A stretch of 24,766 bases of DNA from an uncultured Porphyromonadaceae bacterium (GCA_902462525.1 CABQCA010000016.1:1-24766), one strand, 5' to 3'. Shown: positions 16,149 to 24,754, counted from the stretch's first letter. Numbers and translations: made by a program. Notes: a model not told the origin generated them from the letters alone.

Positions 16149-17852
16149 TCAGGCACTCTCAGAAGCACCCCTACCCGAAGAAATGCCCATTACATTGTCT
16201 TCAAACGTGTCACGGTCTATGGCTTTGTTACGCATACGTGAGCGATAACAGTAAATTGTGGTAACGGCGCAACAAAGGAACTTTGCAATCTGGTCAGCAT
16301 CGCGGAAGCCGAGACGCATCAGGGCATATACCCTCAGTTCCCTGTTCAGCGTCTTTGTTTCGGGGAACCATTCTTCAGGCCGGAGCAACTTGTTGACCTC
16401 GGATATAAACGTAGGATAAAGCGCCAGGAACACAGTGTCGAAATGCTGATACATGGCATTGTACTCCCTGCTGACCGACATCGAAGACATGAGCTTGGCA
16501 AGTTCGTTGTAGTTTCGCGTCTTTGTCAGTTTTTTGACCGATATCTCCAGACGCTCAATCTCACTTATATAATTGAAGCATAATTCGAAGAATTCCGAAA
16601 TATAGAACTCCTTTACTTTATTGCTTTCGGACAGTTCTTCGTTATTTGCATTAAGCCGTTCGTTATAGTGCACGAGTTCGTAGTTTGTCTCCTCGAGAAG
16701 TTTGCGTATGTCGGAGATTTTGCGTTTCTGCCGCAAGACATACGCCAGCAAGCCGACGAGAACAATCAACATTAGACAAGCAGTCACAAGATTGCGCTGC
16801 ATTAGGGTATGCGAGCGTTGCTGTTCATCGTGGTAGGCCGCGCTTAGAACTGCATTAAGCTTATACCTGCGGATTGCATGCATGTTGATACCACCGGCTG
16901 CAGCATCCTCGATGGCAGCCTGGGCATATTTGAAAGCCAAGTCCAGATTATTGTGCTCGTACTCCTTTACGGCAAGTATCTGTATTGATTCATTCTCGCG
17001 TGTGGCACTCCGTATATCGGCTATTGCCGAACGCAGATACATATACTTACATTCTTTTTCTTGTCCCAGTTTTGCATAATATATGGCATATATGCCGCAT
17101 ACAAAGGCTTCTTCCGGGGACCCCGGCGAACAAGTCTCCAAAAGATTATCGAGATATGGTTTCGCCTTTGACAAATCGGGAGAGTAGATATATTTGAATG
17201 AGAGGTTGAACCTGTATTCGAATGAAGCGGGGTCGAGGTAGCGCATAGCCTCATCTCTTGAGCGGTTAGCTTCCAAATAATATGAATTATCACCGCTGGC
17301 CACTGCATAACTGCTGTAGAACCAATAACCCGTACTATAATACTCGAGAAGCAAATCGCGATTCAATTCCGAAAGTTGAATAGAATCGAGAATGGCCTTA
17401 CCCTCAAGGAAACGGTTGTTCAGCGAATAAAGGTACACAATCTGCAGATTAGCCATGTGCACCTTGTCCATGTCGCCGAGTTCATGTCCGATAGCGACAT
17501 TGCGGACGCTGTATGAAAGCGCCGAGTCTACCTGAAATTTTTTGTACTTGTCGTAGAGCCGACGGTTGATGTCGTATTCTTCGCGGATGTCATGTGTTCC
17601 TTCCCGCAGTGTCATTTTGAGCAAATCGATAGTTTGCTCATGAGCCTTTATATATTTGTCTTTATTATTGAGTTCATAGTCGAGTGAATCGGAAAGGGCT
17701 TTCAGTAGCCGGTCTGATACTCCATCACAATCTGGAGCTCCCGCCTGTGTCGATATAGTCATAAAAACAAATGACAACACCATGACCACTTTCACCAGTG
17801 ATTTGGTCATGGCTAAGCCATTAGATTGCATGCTGTGCCGTTGTACTCTCAT
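16149..17852 (-). CDS. Membrane TPR-type sensor/regulator with C-terminal helix-turn-helix (DUF6377-like)
   Basis: This protein has 567 residues from ATG 17852 (MRVQRHSMQSNGLAMTKSL); an internal Met at 17810 gives a more compact signal peptide. The longer frame to 17924 starts upstream of the -7 box and is rejected. A signal peptide or membrane anchor is followed by about 300 helical, TPR-like residues, presumably periplasmic. A single membrane helix lies near 355-373 (CLMLIVLVGLLAYVL), followed by a coiled-coil-like stretch. A cytoplasmic domain ends in RLGFRDADQIAKFLCCAVTTIYCYRSRMRNKA, a LuxR-like helix-turn-helix typical of this Bacteroidetes family. It probably senses a periplasmic sugar or cell state and regulates DNA directly. 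It is divergent from the GH43-GH3/GH27 operon, its likely target, and lies upstream of the GH3-sigma operon on the same strand. Confidence 0.85.
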   Translation of the reverse strand: MRVQRHSMQSNGLAMTKSLVKVVMVLSFVFMTISTQAGAPDCDGVSDRLLKALSDSLDYELNNKDKYIKAHEQTIDLLKMTLREGTHDIREEYDINRRLYDKYKKFQVDSALSYSVRNVAIGHELGDMDKVHMANLQIVYLYSLNNRFLEGKAILDSIQLSELNRDLLLEYYSTGYWFYSSYAVASGDNSYYLEANRSRDEAMRYLDPASFEYRFNLSFKYIYSPDLSKAKPYLDNLLETCSPGSPEEAFVCGIYAIYYAKLGQEKECKYMYLRSAIADIRSATRENESIQILAVKEYEHNNLDLAFKYAQAAIEDAAAGGINMHAIRRYKLNAVLSAAYHDEQQRSHTLMQRNLVTACLMLIVLVGLLAYVLRQKRKISDIRKLLEETNYELVHYNERLNANNEELSESNKVKEFYISEFFELCFNYISEIERLEISVKKLTKTRNYNELAKLMSSMSVSREYNAMYQHFDTVFLALYPTFISEVNKLLRPEEWFPETKTLNRELRVYALMRLGFRDADQIAKFLCCAVTTIYCYRSRMRNKAIDRDTFEDNVMGISSGRGASESA

Positions 17853-17886
17853 GATATTTATATTAAGGTGCTGTATTCGATGCACA

Positions 17887-17894
17887 CAAAGATA
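17887..17894 (-). promoter_or_regulatory. Bacteroidetes -7 promoter box for the TPR/HTH regulator
   Basis: The minus strand reads TATCTTTG, a perfect match to the Bacteroidetes housekeeping -7 consensus TAnnTTTG. It lies about 35 bases upstream of the chosen start at 17852. No well-spaced TTTG -33 element was found. Transcription would begin downstream of the longer possible start at 17924, which argues against that start. Confidence 0.55.
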
Positions 17895-18080
17895 GGTGTT
17901 TTTCGGTAAAGTCCCCACTTGCAAAGATTGATACGGGCATTTTTAAGCCGTAAAAAGACCTACTCTTAATCTATATTCTAACATAGCTATCTAAGTATTA
18001 CATTGTTGCTTACCAAGAGCTTAACATTTTAAAATTTCTATATAATGACTATAAGGGCAAATTGAGCGGGTGTTTTGGGC

Positions 18081-18088
18081 TAAATTTG
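18081..18088 (+). promoter_or_regulatory. Bacteroidetes -7 promoter box for the GH43-GH3/GH27 operon
   Basis: TAAATTTG matches TAnnTTTG perfectly and lies about 65 bases upstream of the ATG at 18153. A TTG at 18062-18064 is 16 bases upstream, shorter than the usual 19-21, so the -33 element is weak or replaced by an activator. The 5' leader would be about 55-60 nt and A-rich before the start. Confidence 0.55.
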
Positions 18089-18152
18089 CCAAATAAAAGA
18101 ATTTTTGCAGAGTACGAGCATCCTAAAACAACCAATAAAAAATAACATAAAC

Positions 18153-21100
18153 ATGAACCTTAAATCAATTGCACTCGCGCTTGCATTATGTGCTTGCCAC
18201 GTGCCGGCATTTGCAGCAGCGGACAACAGCAGCGGCAATCCTGTGTTCCCGGGATGGTACGCCGACCCCGAAGCAGTAAAGTTCGGCGACGAATACTGGA
18301 TATATCCCACAACGTCTATACCGTTTGACCAACAAACATCGTTCGACGCCTTCTCCTCAAAAAATCTGAAAGACTGGAAGCGCCATCCACGGATATTGAC
18401 AACCGACAGCGTTTCATGGGCAAAACGGGCCATGTGGGCTCCGGCTGTATTAGCAGCCAACGGCAAATACTACATGTTTTTCAGCGCAAACGACGTACAT
18501 GAGGGTGAAGTCGGAGGGATAGGGGTAGCCGTCTCCGACAATCCTGCAGGTCCATTCACCGATGCCATAGGCCACCCGCTAATCGGCGAAATCGTCAACG
18601 GAGCACAGCCCATCGACCAATTCGTTTTCCGCGACGTTGACGGCCAGTATTATATGTACTACGGCGGCTGGAGCCACTGTAATATGGTGAAGCTATCGCC
18701 CGACCTCCTCAGTCTTGAACCTTTCGACGACGGGCAATTTTATAAGGAAGTCACTCCGAAAAACTACGTCGAGGGACCGTTTATGTTTATGCGCGACGGC
18801 AAATACATATTCATGTGGTCGGAAGGCAACTGGACAAAAGACACCTATCGCGTTGCCTACGCAATAGCCGACAGTCCCTTCGGCCCATTCCATCGGCAGG
18901 GTGTAATCCTTGAGTCAGACCCCAATGTAGCGACCGGTGCCGGACACCACTCGATATTAAAAGGTAACGGAAACGATGAGTATTATATCGTATATCACCG
19001 TCATCCTCTCGGTGCCACTGACGGCAACAACCGCGTAACCTGCATCGACCGGATGTATTTCGACAAATCCGGCAAAATCAAACCGATAAAAATGACATTC
19101 GACGGCATCGAAGCGGTGTCGGCCTCCGACCCGGTCATGGATGCCTTCATATCGGACCTTATGAGCCGCATGACATTGAAAGAAAAGCTCGGCCAGCTCA
19201 ACCTGCTCACAAGCGGCCAGGTAATGACCGGGCCTACCTTCAATGCGGATGTTGAAAAGAAAATCGCGTCCGGGCAGTGCGGGGCTCTGCTCAATTTCAG
19301 GGGAGTAGACAACATACGACCGCTCCAACAGGCAGCCGTTACAAAATCAAGACTCGGCATCCCGATGATATTCGGCTTCGATATGATACATGGATACAAC
19401 ACCATATTCCCTATCCCCCTGGCATTGTCTTGCACATGGGATATGGATATCATTGAGGAAACCGCCAGGCTGACGGCAAAAGAAGCAACAGCCGACGGCA
19501 TCGACTGGGACTACAGCCCTATGGTCGACATATGCCGGGACCCTCGCTGGGGGCGTGTAGCGGAAAGTGGCGGTGAGGACCCATACCTCGGCTCTCGCAT
19601 TGCAGAAGCATACATCCGCGGATATCAGGGTAAAAATCTTGCCGACAAAGAGCATCTCCTGGCGTGCGTCAAACACTTCGCTTGCTATGGTGCGGCAGAG
19701 GCCGGTCGAGACTACAATACCGTGGATATGAGCCGTCAGATGATGTACAATTATTATCTGCCGCCTTACCGCGCTGCCGCCGAAGCCGGTGCCGGCAGTT
19801 TCATGAGTTCGTTCAATCTCGTCGATTTCGTGCCGGCTACTGCCAACAAATGGCTTATCACCGACGTTCTGCGCAAACAATGGGGCTTCAAAGGTTTTGT
19901 CGTGACCGATTTTGCCTCTATCGCTGAGATGGTCACACACGGCATGGGCAATATAAGCCAGTGTGCCGTCCGTGCCCTCAAGGCCGGCACTGATATGGAT
20001 ATGGTGAGCGAGGCCTTTATCAACGAACTGTCGCAGGCACTCGACAAAGGTGATATTGACATCGCGGATATTGATGCAGCAGTGCGCAGAATCCTTGAGG
20101 CAAAATATAAACTCGGTCTTTTTAAGGATCCCTATCTGCGTCTCGACAGCAATCGAGCCGCAACCGATATTCATACCCCCGAAGCCATGGCCATAAGCCG
20201 ACGCGCAGCGGCAGAATCATTTGTACTCCTTAAAAACGCCGGTAACATACTGCCGCTCAAGAAACGCGGGCTCAAAATTGCCGTTGTAGGCCCGTGTGCC
20301 GACACTCGCGAGAATCTGCGCGGAGCCTGGGCCGGAACAGGCGATATGAGCAAATGTCCTACCGTACTGGAGGAAATACGCCGCGTGGCCGGTTCCGAAA
20401 ACGTGATTTATGCACAGGGCGCACATTTTAGCGACAACCCTCGAACCAGCGGGCCAATTGCAGCTATCGAAGAAAAACTCAGGGGAAGCCAAAGTGCCGA
20501 CGAACTTTTGTCCGAGGCTCTTGACGCAGTACGCAATGCCGACGTAATAGTCGCTGCAGTGGGCGAAGTCTATGATTTCAGCGGCGAAGGTGCCAGCATG
20601 GCCGATATTGAGCTGCAGCCATCCCAGCAGAAACTGCTCAAAGCGTTGAAGACGACCGGCAAACCGATAGTGATGCTCAACTTCGCCGGGCGACCCAACG
20701 TCCTGTCGTGGGAAGATGAAAACCTCGACGCAATACTCAACGTGTGGTTTGGCGGCTCAGGCATGGCCCCCGCCATTGCCGACGTGCTATTCGGCGACGT
20801 GTCCCCTTCGGGCAAAACCACAATGACATTTCCACGAACCGTCGGGCAAATTCCTATTTACTACAATCACATGTACACCGGGAGGCCGCAGCCTGCCGAT
20901 AGAGACGAATATATCAAATATAAGTCGAACTATATCGACATCTCGAACACGCCTCTTTATCCGTTCGGCTATGGTCTGAGCTACACGACATTCAGTTATC
21001 GCGACTTGACGATCTCGGCAGAAAAAATGACAAACAATAGCCATGTCACCGTTTCCGTCGATGTGACAAATACCGGAAATCGGGACGCCGATGAAATCGT

Positions 21101-21350
21101 ACAGCTTTACATCCGCGACGTGGCGCGTTCGACCGCTCCGCCTGTTATGGAGCTGAAAGGTTTCAGACGCATATCGCTGAAAGCCGGCGAAAGGCGCCGC
21201 GTAACTTTCGATATTACGCCTGAAATGCTTAAGTTCTACAATTACAATCTTGACTTTGTTGCCGAACCGGGTCTGTTTGACGTGATGGTAGGCGGCAGTT
21301 CTGACAAAACCTTAAAACTATCTTTTGAATATCAACCGGAAAATAACTGA
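18153..21350 (+). CDS. Bifunctional GH43-GH3 fusion glycosidase
   Basis: This 1065-residue protein starts at ATG 18153, where a signal peptide begins (MNLKSIALALALCACHVPAFA). A start 16 codons upstream would prepend a charged leader. Residues about 28-325 form a GH43 five-bladed propeller with base Asp38 (GWYADPE), pKa-modulating Asp155 (PIDQFVF) and general acid Glu207 (YVEGPF). Residues about 328-1060 form a complete GH3 of BglX-like layout: MTLKEKLGQLN, ESGGEDPYLGS, VKHFACYGA, nucleophile Asp586 (GFVVTDFAS), probable acid/base Glu812 (FSGEGAS), YPFGYGLSYT and a fibronectin-III-like end. GH43 enzymes remove arabinofuranose or xylose; GH3 removes beta-glucose or xylose. Both active sites look intact, so sequential trimming of one oligosaccharide in the periplasm is likely. 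It is the first gene of the plus-strand operon, 9 bases before GH27. Confidence 0.95.
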   Translation: MNLKSIALALALCACHVPAFAAADNSSGNPVFPGWYADPEAVKFGDEYWIYPTTSIPFDQQTSFDAFSSKNLKDWKRHPRILTTDSVSWAKRAMWAPAVLAANGKYYMFFSANDVHEGEVGGIGVAVSDNPAGPFTDAIGHPLIGEIVNGAQPIDQFVFRDVDGQYYMYYGGWSHCNMVKLSPDLLSLEPFDDGQFYKEVTPKNYVEGPFMFMRDGKYIFMWSEGNWTKDTYRVAYAIADSPFGPFHRQGVILESDPNVATGAGHHSILKGNGNDEYYIVYHRHPLGATDGNNRVTCIDRMYFDKSGKIKPIKMTFDGIEAVSASDPVMDAFISDLMSRMTLKEKLGQLNLLTSGQVMTGPTFNADVEKKIASGQCGALLNFRGVDNIRPLQQAAVTKSRLGIPMIFGFDMIHGYNTIFPIPLALSCTWDMDIIEETARLTAKEATADGIDWDYSPMVDICRDPRWGRVAESGGEDPYLGSRIAEAYIRGYQGKNLADKEHLLACVKHFACYGAAEAGRDYNTVDMSRQMMYNYYLPPYRAAAEAGAGSFMSSFNLVDFVPATANKWLITDVLRKQWGFKGFVVTDFASIAEMVTHGMGNISQCAVRALKAGTDMDMVSEAFINELSQALDKGDIDIADIDAAVRRILEAKYKLGLFKDPYLRLDSNRAATDIHTPEAMAISRRAAAESFVLLKNAGNILPLKKRGLKIAVVGPCADTRENLRGAWAGTGDMSKCPTVLEEIRRVAGSENVIYAQGAHFSDNPRTSGPIAAIEEKLRGSQSADELLSEALDAVRNADVIVAAVGEVYDFSGEGASMADIELQPSQQKLLKALKTTGKPIVMLNFAGRPNVLSWEDENLDAILNVWFGGSGMAPAIADVLFGDVSPSGKTTMTFPRTVGQIPIYYNHMYTGRPQPADRDEYIKYKSNYIDISNTPLYPFGYGLSYTTFSYRDLTISAEKMTNNSHVTVSVDVTNTGNRDADEIVQLYIRDVARSTAPPVMELKGFRRISLKAGERRRVTFDITPEMLKFYNYNLDFVAEPGLFDVMVGGSSDKTLKLSFEYQPENN

Positions 21351-21359
21351 AATCCAATT

Positions 21360-22931
21360 ATGAAACTACACCGACTCAGTCTTTTTATTCCGGCCATTGC
21401 TGTGGCCATATCGGCTCTGGGCGCACCTAAAGCGCCCCTTATGGGCTGGAGCTCATGGAACGCATTCTTTGTCGATATTTCCGATTCTCTCATCATGCGC
21501 CAGACCGATCTGTTAGGAGAGCTGGGACTGGCTGAAGCCGGCTATCGTCAGGTCAATATCGATGACGGATTCTTCGGTCACCGCGATTCGACGGGCCGAA
21601 TGCATCCCCACCCCGTACGGTTCCCGAACGGCATGAGGCCCGTGGTCGACTATATCCATTCAAAGGGCTATAAAGCCGGAACTTACTCAGACGCCGGGCA
21701 CAACACCTGCGGATCGATGTGGAACAATGACACCATTGGCATCAACGCCGGCATGTATGAGCATGAGGATATCGATGCCGCGAATGCCTTCGACGACTGG
21801 AACTTCGACTTCATCAAGATAGACTACTGCGGAGCCGAATGTGACAGCCTCGTCGAGCAGGAACAATACACGAAAATACGTCAGGCTCTCGATCGTGTAC
21901 GCCCCGGAATCGCACTTAATATCTGCAGATGGCGCTTCCCGGGTACATGGGCAGAGGATATCGCCGAATCATGGAGAATCAGCCAAGACATAGTAAACAA
22001 TTGGGAGTCCGTAAAAAGTATCATCGACCTCAACGCGCCTCTCTCGGCATACTGTCGCAACGGCCATTACAACGACATGGACATGCTCGTCATCGGTCTG
22101 CGCGAAAACACCTCACTGATAGGCAACGGTCTTGATGATACCGAGGAAGCGGCACATTTCGGCATGTGGTGCATCATGTCGTCGCCGTTGCTTATAGGAT
22201 GCGACCTCGAAAAGATACCGGCATCCTCACTTGAGATTCTGAAGAATCCGGAACTCATCGCCGTCAACCAGGACTCGCTCGCACTCCAGGCCTATCCGGC
22301 AGTCCGTAATGCCGATGGTTCGGGCATTTTCGTCAAAGACATCATAAGGCGAAACGGTCTCACGCGGGCCGTGGCACTCTATAATCCTACGGACACGGCC
22401 AAATCAATGGTGCTGCGATTCCGCGACATAGATCTCGGCGGCAAAGTAAAGGTTCGCGACCTGTCGAACCGACGTGACATGGGTGTTTTCAAAGAAAAGT
22501 TTACGACTGAAATTCCCGCTCACGGAGCCATCGTCTACGCCGTCGAGGCCGCCCACCGTTTTGAACCTTCGGTTTACGAGGCCGAATGGGGCTATCTTCC
22601 CATGTTCGACAATATCGGGCGCAACAACGTGAAGTATACCTATGATCCGTCTTCGTCAGGCTGCATGAAAGTGGAATTCCTCGGTGCTTCGCCCCAAAAC
22701 TATATCGAATGGAGCAACGTGTACTCCGAAAAAGGCGGACATTATTCACTCAATATCAAGGCGACACCTGAATGCCCGTTACAAGTCCGGGTCAACGGCA
22801 GGCTATACGAGGCTCACTCGGCTGCCGACAACATGCAAATCAGCCTTAAGCCCGGCTACAACACTATCCGCATAGGCCACGAGACCTCGGCCATTCCTGC
22901 GATAGATTTCATCTCACTTGTAAAACAATAA
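21360..22931 (+). CDS. GH27 alpha-galactosidase-like enzyme with C-terminal carbohydrate-binding-like domain
   Basis: This 523-residue protein has a signal peptide (ending ISALGA). The GH27 barrel begins at PLMGWSSWNAF and contains QVNIDDGFF, the nucleophile motif FIKIDYCG (Asp155), the acid/base region ESWRISQDI (Asp210) and the substrate loop HYNDMDMLVIG. A beta-sandwich typical of GH27 follows to about residue 400. The last ~120 residues (YEAEWGYLP ... NYIEWSNVYSEKGGHYSL ... ISLKPGYNTIRI) look like a CBM6/35-type module. GH27 members cleave terminal alpha-galactose; some act on beta-L-arabinopyranose or alpha-N-acetylgalactosamine, which share this layout. It lies 9 bases after the GH43-GH3 stop, so the two are translated from one mRNA. 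Confidence 0.95.
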   Translation: MKLHRLSLFIPAIAVAISALGAPKAPLMGWSSWNAFFVDISDSLIMRQTDLLGELGLAEAGYRQVNIDDGFFGHRDSTGRMHPHPVRFPNGMRPVVDYIHSKGYKAGTYSDAGHNTCGSMWNNDTIGINAGMYEHEDIDAANAFDDWNFDFIKIDYCGAECDSLVEQEQYTKIRQALDRVRPGIALNICRWRFPGTWAEDIAESWRISQDIVNNWESVKSIIDLNAPLSAYCRNGHYNDMDMLVIGLRENTSLIGNGLDDTEEAAHFGMWCIMSSPLLIGCDLEKIPASSLEILKNPELIAVNQDSLALQAYPAVRNADGSGIFVKDIIRRNGLTRAVALYNPTDTAKSMVLRFRDIDLGGKVKVRDLSNRRDMGVFKEKFTTEIPAHGAIVYAVEAAHRFEPSVYEAEWGYLPMFDNIGRNNVKYTYDPSSSGCMKVEFLGASPQNYIEWSNVYSEKGGHYSLNIKATPECPLQVRVNGRLYEAHSAADNMQISLKPGYNTIRIGHETSAIPAIDFISLVKQ

Positions 22932-22956
22932 TACTACGCATATAATTTATAATCTA

Positions 22957-23529
22957 ATTAATAAACTACTGCTTTCACTTACTCTGATGACTGCGAGTGT
23001 TACGGTGGCGTATTCTTCCGTGCCCGTATATCTCGATGAAACGCGCGCCATTGACGAGCGTGTGGAAGACGCGCTGTCGAGAATGACTACAGAAGAAAAA
23101 GTCGCCATGCTCCATGCACAGTCAAAATTTTCTTCCGCCGGTGTTCCGCGCCTCGGTATTCCGGAATTCTGGACTACCGACGGACCACACGGAATCCGCC
23201 CGGAAGTCCTGTGGGACGAATGGGACCAGGCTGGATGGACTAACGATTCCTGCGTAGCCTTCCCCGCCCTGACTTGCCTCGCCGCTACATGGAATCCTGA
23301 TATGGCTTTGCTCTATGGCAAAAACATAGGAGAGGAAGCCCGATATAGAAAGAAAGACATTCTGCTTGGCCCCGGTGTCGTCAACAAAAGTAGTGTACTG
23401 AAGAAACTCAAATCCGGCAACCGCGACATCTTCAAAGCCTACACCGCCCACTGCCGCTATAAAGGCAAATTCCACAAGCAACTCCACCAACGCAGTCTTA
23501 CAGAAATAGCACTTTTGTTTGTTAGATAA
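22957..23529 (+). pseudogene. GH3 glycosidase remnant: start codon lost, truncated, foreign C-terminal tail
   Basis: The frame contains the N-terminal quarter of a GH3 enzyme: RMTTEEKVAMLHAQSKF, GIPEFWTTDGPHGIRPE, AFPALTCLAATWNPD and EEARYRKKDILLGPGV. Near 23377 the match ends, where an intact GH3 would continue with NIYRTPLNGRNFEY-type sequence. About 50 unrelated residues follow, then a stop (23527-23529). The nucleophile and the whole second domain are absent, so it cannot be an active GH3. The first ATG (22987) lies in the middle of a signal peptide: reading upstream in frame gives NKLLLSLTLMTASVTVA preceded by ATT (22957-22959), exactly where an ATG would be expected. It is the third gene of the GH43-GH3/GH27 operon, 25 bases after the GH27 stop. 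The tail (VLKKLKSGNRDIFKAY) faintly resembles an ECF sigma N-terminus. Confidence 0.85.
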
Positions 23530-23540
23530 GATAAACTGCA

Positions 23541-23575
23541 CAATAGGATATGCTCCATCGGGGTATATCCTATTG
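23541..23575 (+). terminator. Hairpin at the end of the glycosidase operon
   Basis: CAATAGGATAT (23541-23551) pairs perfectly with ATATCCTATTG (23565-23575) around a 13-nt loop. Flanking TGCA on each side extends the stem with a one-base bulge. It lies 11 bases past the pseudogene stop. There is no long T-run, but its position between convergent units fits a transcription terminator. Confidence 0.65.
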
Positions 23576-23580
23576 TTGCA

Positions 23581-23616
23581 TAATACTCCATAACTATTTA
23601 TTGCGATGGAGTATTA
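23581..23616 (-). terminator. Hairpin overlapping the end of the minus-strand two-gene unit
   Basis: TAATACTCCA (23581-23590) pairs perfectly with TGGAGTATTA (23607-23616) around a 16-nt loop that contains the stop codon at 23594-23596. It is oriented as a terminator for the minus-strand genes. Part of it (CGATGGAG, 23604-23611) is also complementary to CTCCATCG (23553-23560) in the loop of the neighbouring hairpin. Confidence 0.55.
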
Positions 23617-23953
23617 ACTTATTGCGAATGATAAGAGTGTAAATCAGTATCGCAAATGAATGGACGGTGTTTAGGAGAAGCGCATAAAACCACCATGTCA
23701 TTCCGGCTCCGTATCGACTGTTAAAGACAAGATTGTAAGCCAATATCGCATTATAGACAACCATTACAATCAAATTGCCGTAGGCAACACTCGGTCTTAT
23801 CCTCTGACATAACCAAGCCGAGAACAGTGACAGCGCATAAGCTCCGCTGAGCAAAGCTGTATCTTCACTCCAGCCCTCGGACAAACAACACCCGACCATG
23901 AGAACGAGCAACACTCCCCACGCAATCCAAAATCGCTTATGGTTCAGTTTCAT
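23594..23953 (-). CDS. Small polytopic membrane protein of unknown function
   Basis: This 119-residue protein has about four hydrophobic segments: WIAWGVLLVLMVGCCL (12-27), ALLSGAYALSLFSAWL (33-48), GNLIVMVVYNAILAYNLVF (59-77) and WWFYALLLNTVHSFAILIYTLII (86-108). It ends in a basic tail (RNKLILHRNK). I do not recognise the family. The start at 23953 overlaps the end of the preceding gene by 17 bases, indicating translational coupling and a shared role. Base composition is visibly AT-richer than in the PUL, suggesting a different history from the glycosidase operon next to it. Confidence 0.75.
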   Translation of the reverse strand: MKLNHKRFWIAWGVLLVLMVGCCLSEGWSEDTALLSGAYALSLFSAWLCQRIRPSVAYGNLIVMVVYNAILAYNLVFNSRYGAGMTWWFYALLLNTVHSFAILIYTLIIRNKLILHRNK

Positions 23954-24659
23954 ATATTAGTTTGCTATTTTCTTTATAGTTCCAGAATTTGCGATAGCAG
24001 TTACCTTTCCCGTCATAATATTTCCATTCTCCAAATTCTTTGTCATAATTAGATGCTGCAAAAGGAGTGTGATATGCGACCCAGCCATGCATCATCAATT
24101 CTCCATCAGGATAATAATAGCTTAATAAAGCTATCGAATCGGGCTTAACATTATAGCAATCGATTATCGGATATATTACTGTATTAATTTGAGAACTGTC
24201 AACTTGCACAACAGCTCTATCCTTTAATGCTACGATTCGGTATATATTCCAAACTGTATCAACATTGATCGGGGGCTCAAATTCATACAAATCCGGCTCA
24301 TTCAACCATCTGTTTTCCTCAGAAACATATTGACTCTCGATATTGTCCTTATCCCAACATTCCAGTACATAATTTGGTGATTCCCCTGGTATCAGATAAA
24401 ACACCATATCATAACGAATAAAGGCTGAAACGGTCTGTTCGAGACCAATTTCAGATAGAGTTTGTGGGGGCTGTCCTGTTTTCCCTATATACTCATTTAT
24501 CTTAGCCACTACTTCTTTCTGAATAGTCTTTCTGTGTAGTCTCTCTAAATTCTTGGAACTGTCGCCGCCAAAATAAAATAGAATTAGACAACAAACGACA
24601 ACTATCAGAAAAAGTCCAATGACTAAACTCCATGCGACTATTTTAATTATTCTTGCCAT
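23937..24659 (-). CDS. Membrane-anchored protein of unknown function
   Basis: This 240-residue protein has one N-terminal membrane helix (IVAWSLVIGLFLIVVVCCLILFYF, residues 7-30) and a soluble, probably periplasmic, remainder. A helix near 43-60 followed by GKTGQPPQTLSEIGL recalls the pattern of pseudopilin-like substrate domains, but no processing site is seen and I would not assign that family. The C-terminus is rich in aromatic and charged residues (EFGEWKYYDGKGNCYRKFW). The gene is AT-rich and overlaps the next membrane protein gene by 17 bases. The start at 24659 is preceded by TAACTTTA and ACAT, with no Shine-Dalgarno. Confidence 0.75.
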   Translation of the reverse strand: MARIIKIVAWSLVIGLFLIVVVCCLILFYFGGDSSKNLERLHRKTIQKEVVAKINEYIGKTGQPPQTLSEIGLEQTVSAFIRYDMVFYLIPGESPNYVLECWDKDNIESQYVSEENRWLNEPDLYEFEPPINVDTVWNIYRIVALKDRAVVQVDSSQINTVIYPIIDCYNVKPDSIALLSYYYPDGELMMHGWVAYHTPFAASNYDKEFGEWKYYDGKGNCYRKFWNYKENSKLIYETEP

Positions 24660-24746
24660 ATGTAAAGTTACAACAAATTATTGATATCAAGTGTGACAAA
24701 TGTCCCAAACGCAGGGCTGGCGCATGAGATTTAGCTAAAATTCAGT

Positions 24747-24754
24747 CAAAAATA
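24747..24754 (-). promoter_or_regulatory. Possible -7 promoter box for the membrane-protein pair
   Basis: The minus strand reads TATTTTTG, a match to TAnnTTTG, about 88 bases upstream of the start at 24659. No -33 element can be judged because the window ends just beyond it. The sequence is AT-rich, so a chance match is possible. Confidence 0.3.

Larger units (their letters stand above)
17853..18152. promoter_or_regulatory. Divergent intergenic control region
   Basis: These 300 bases lie between two genes transcribed away from each other and contain no gene. They hold a -7 box for each direction (listed separately). Between them is an AT-rich middle with two perfect palindromes, ATAGCTAT (17983-17990) and ATTTTAAAAT (18026-18035), and several CTA-containing direct steps near 17971-17993. 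The palindromes are candidate operator half-sites for the HTH regulator, but AT-rich palindromes arise easily by chance. Confidence 0.5.
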
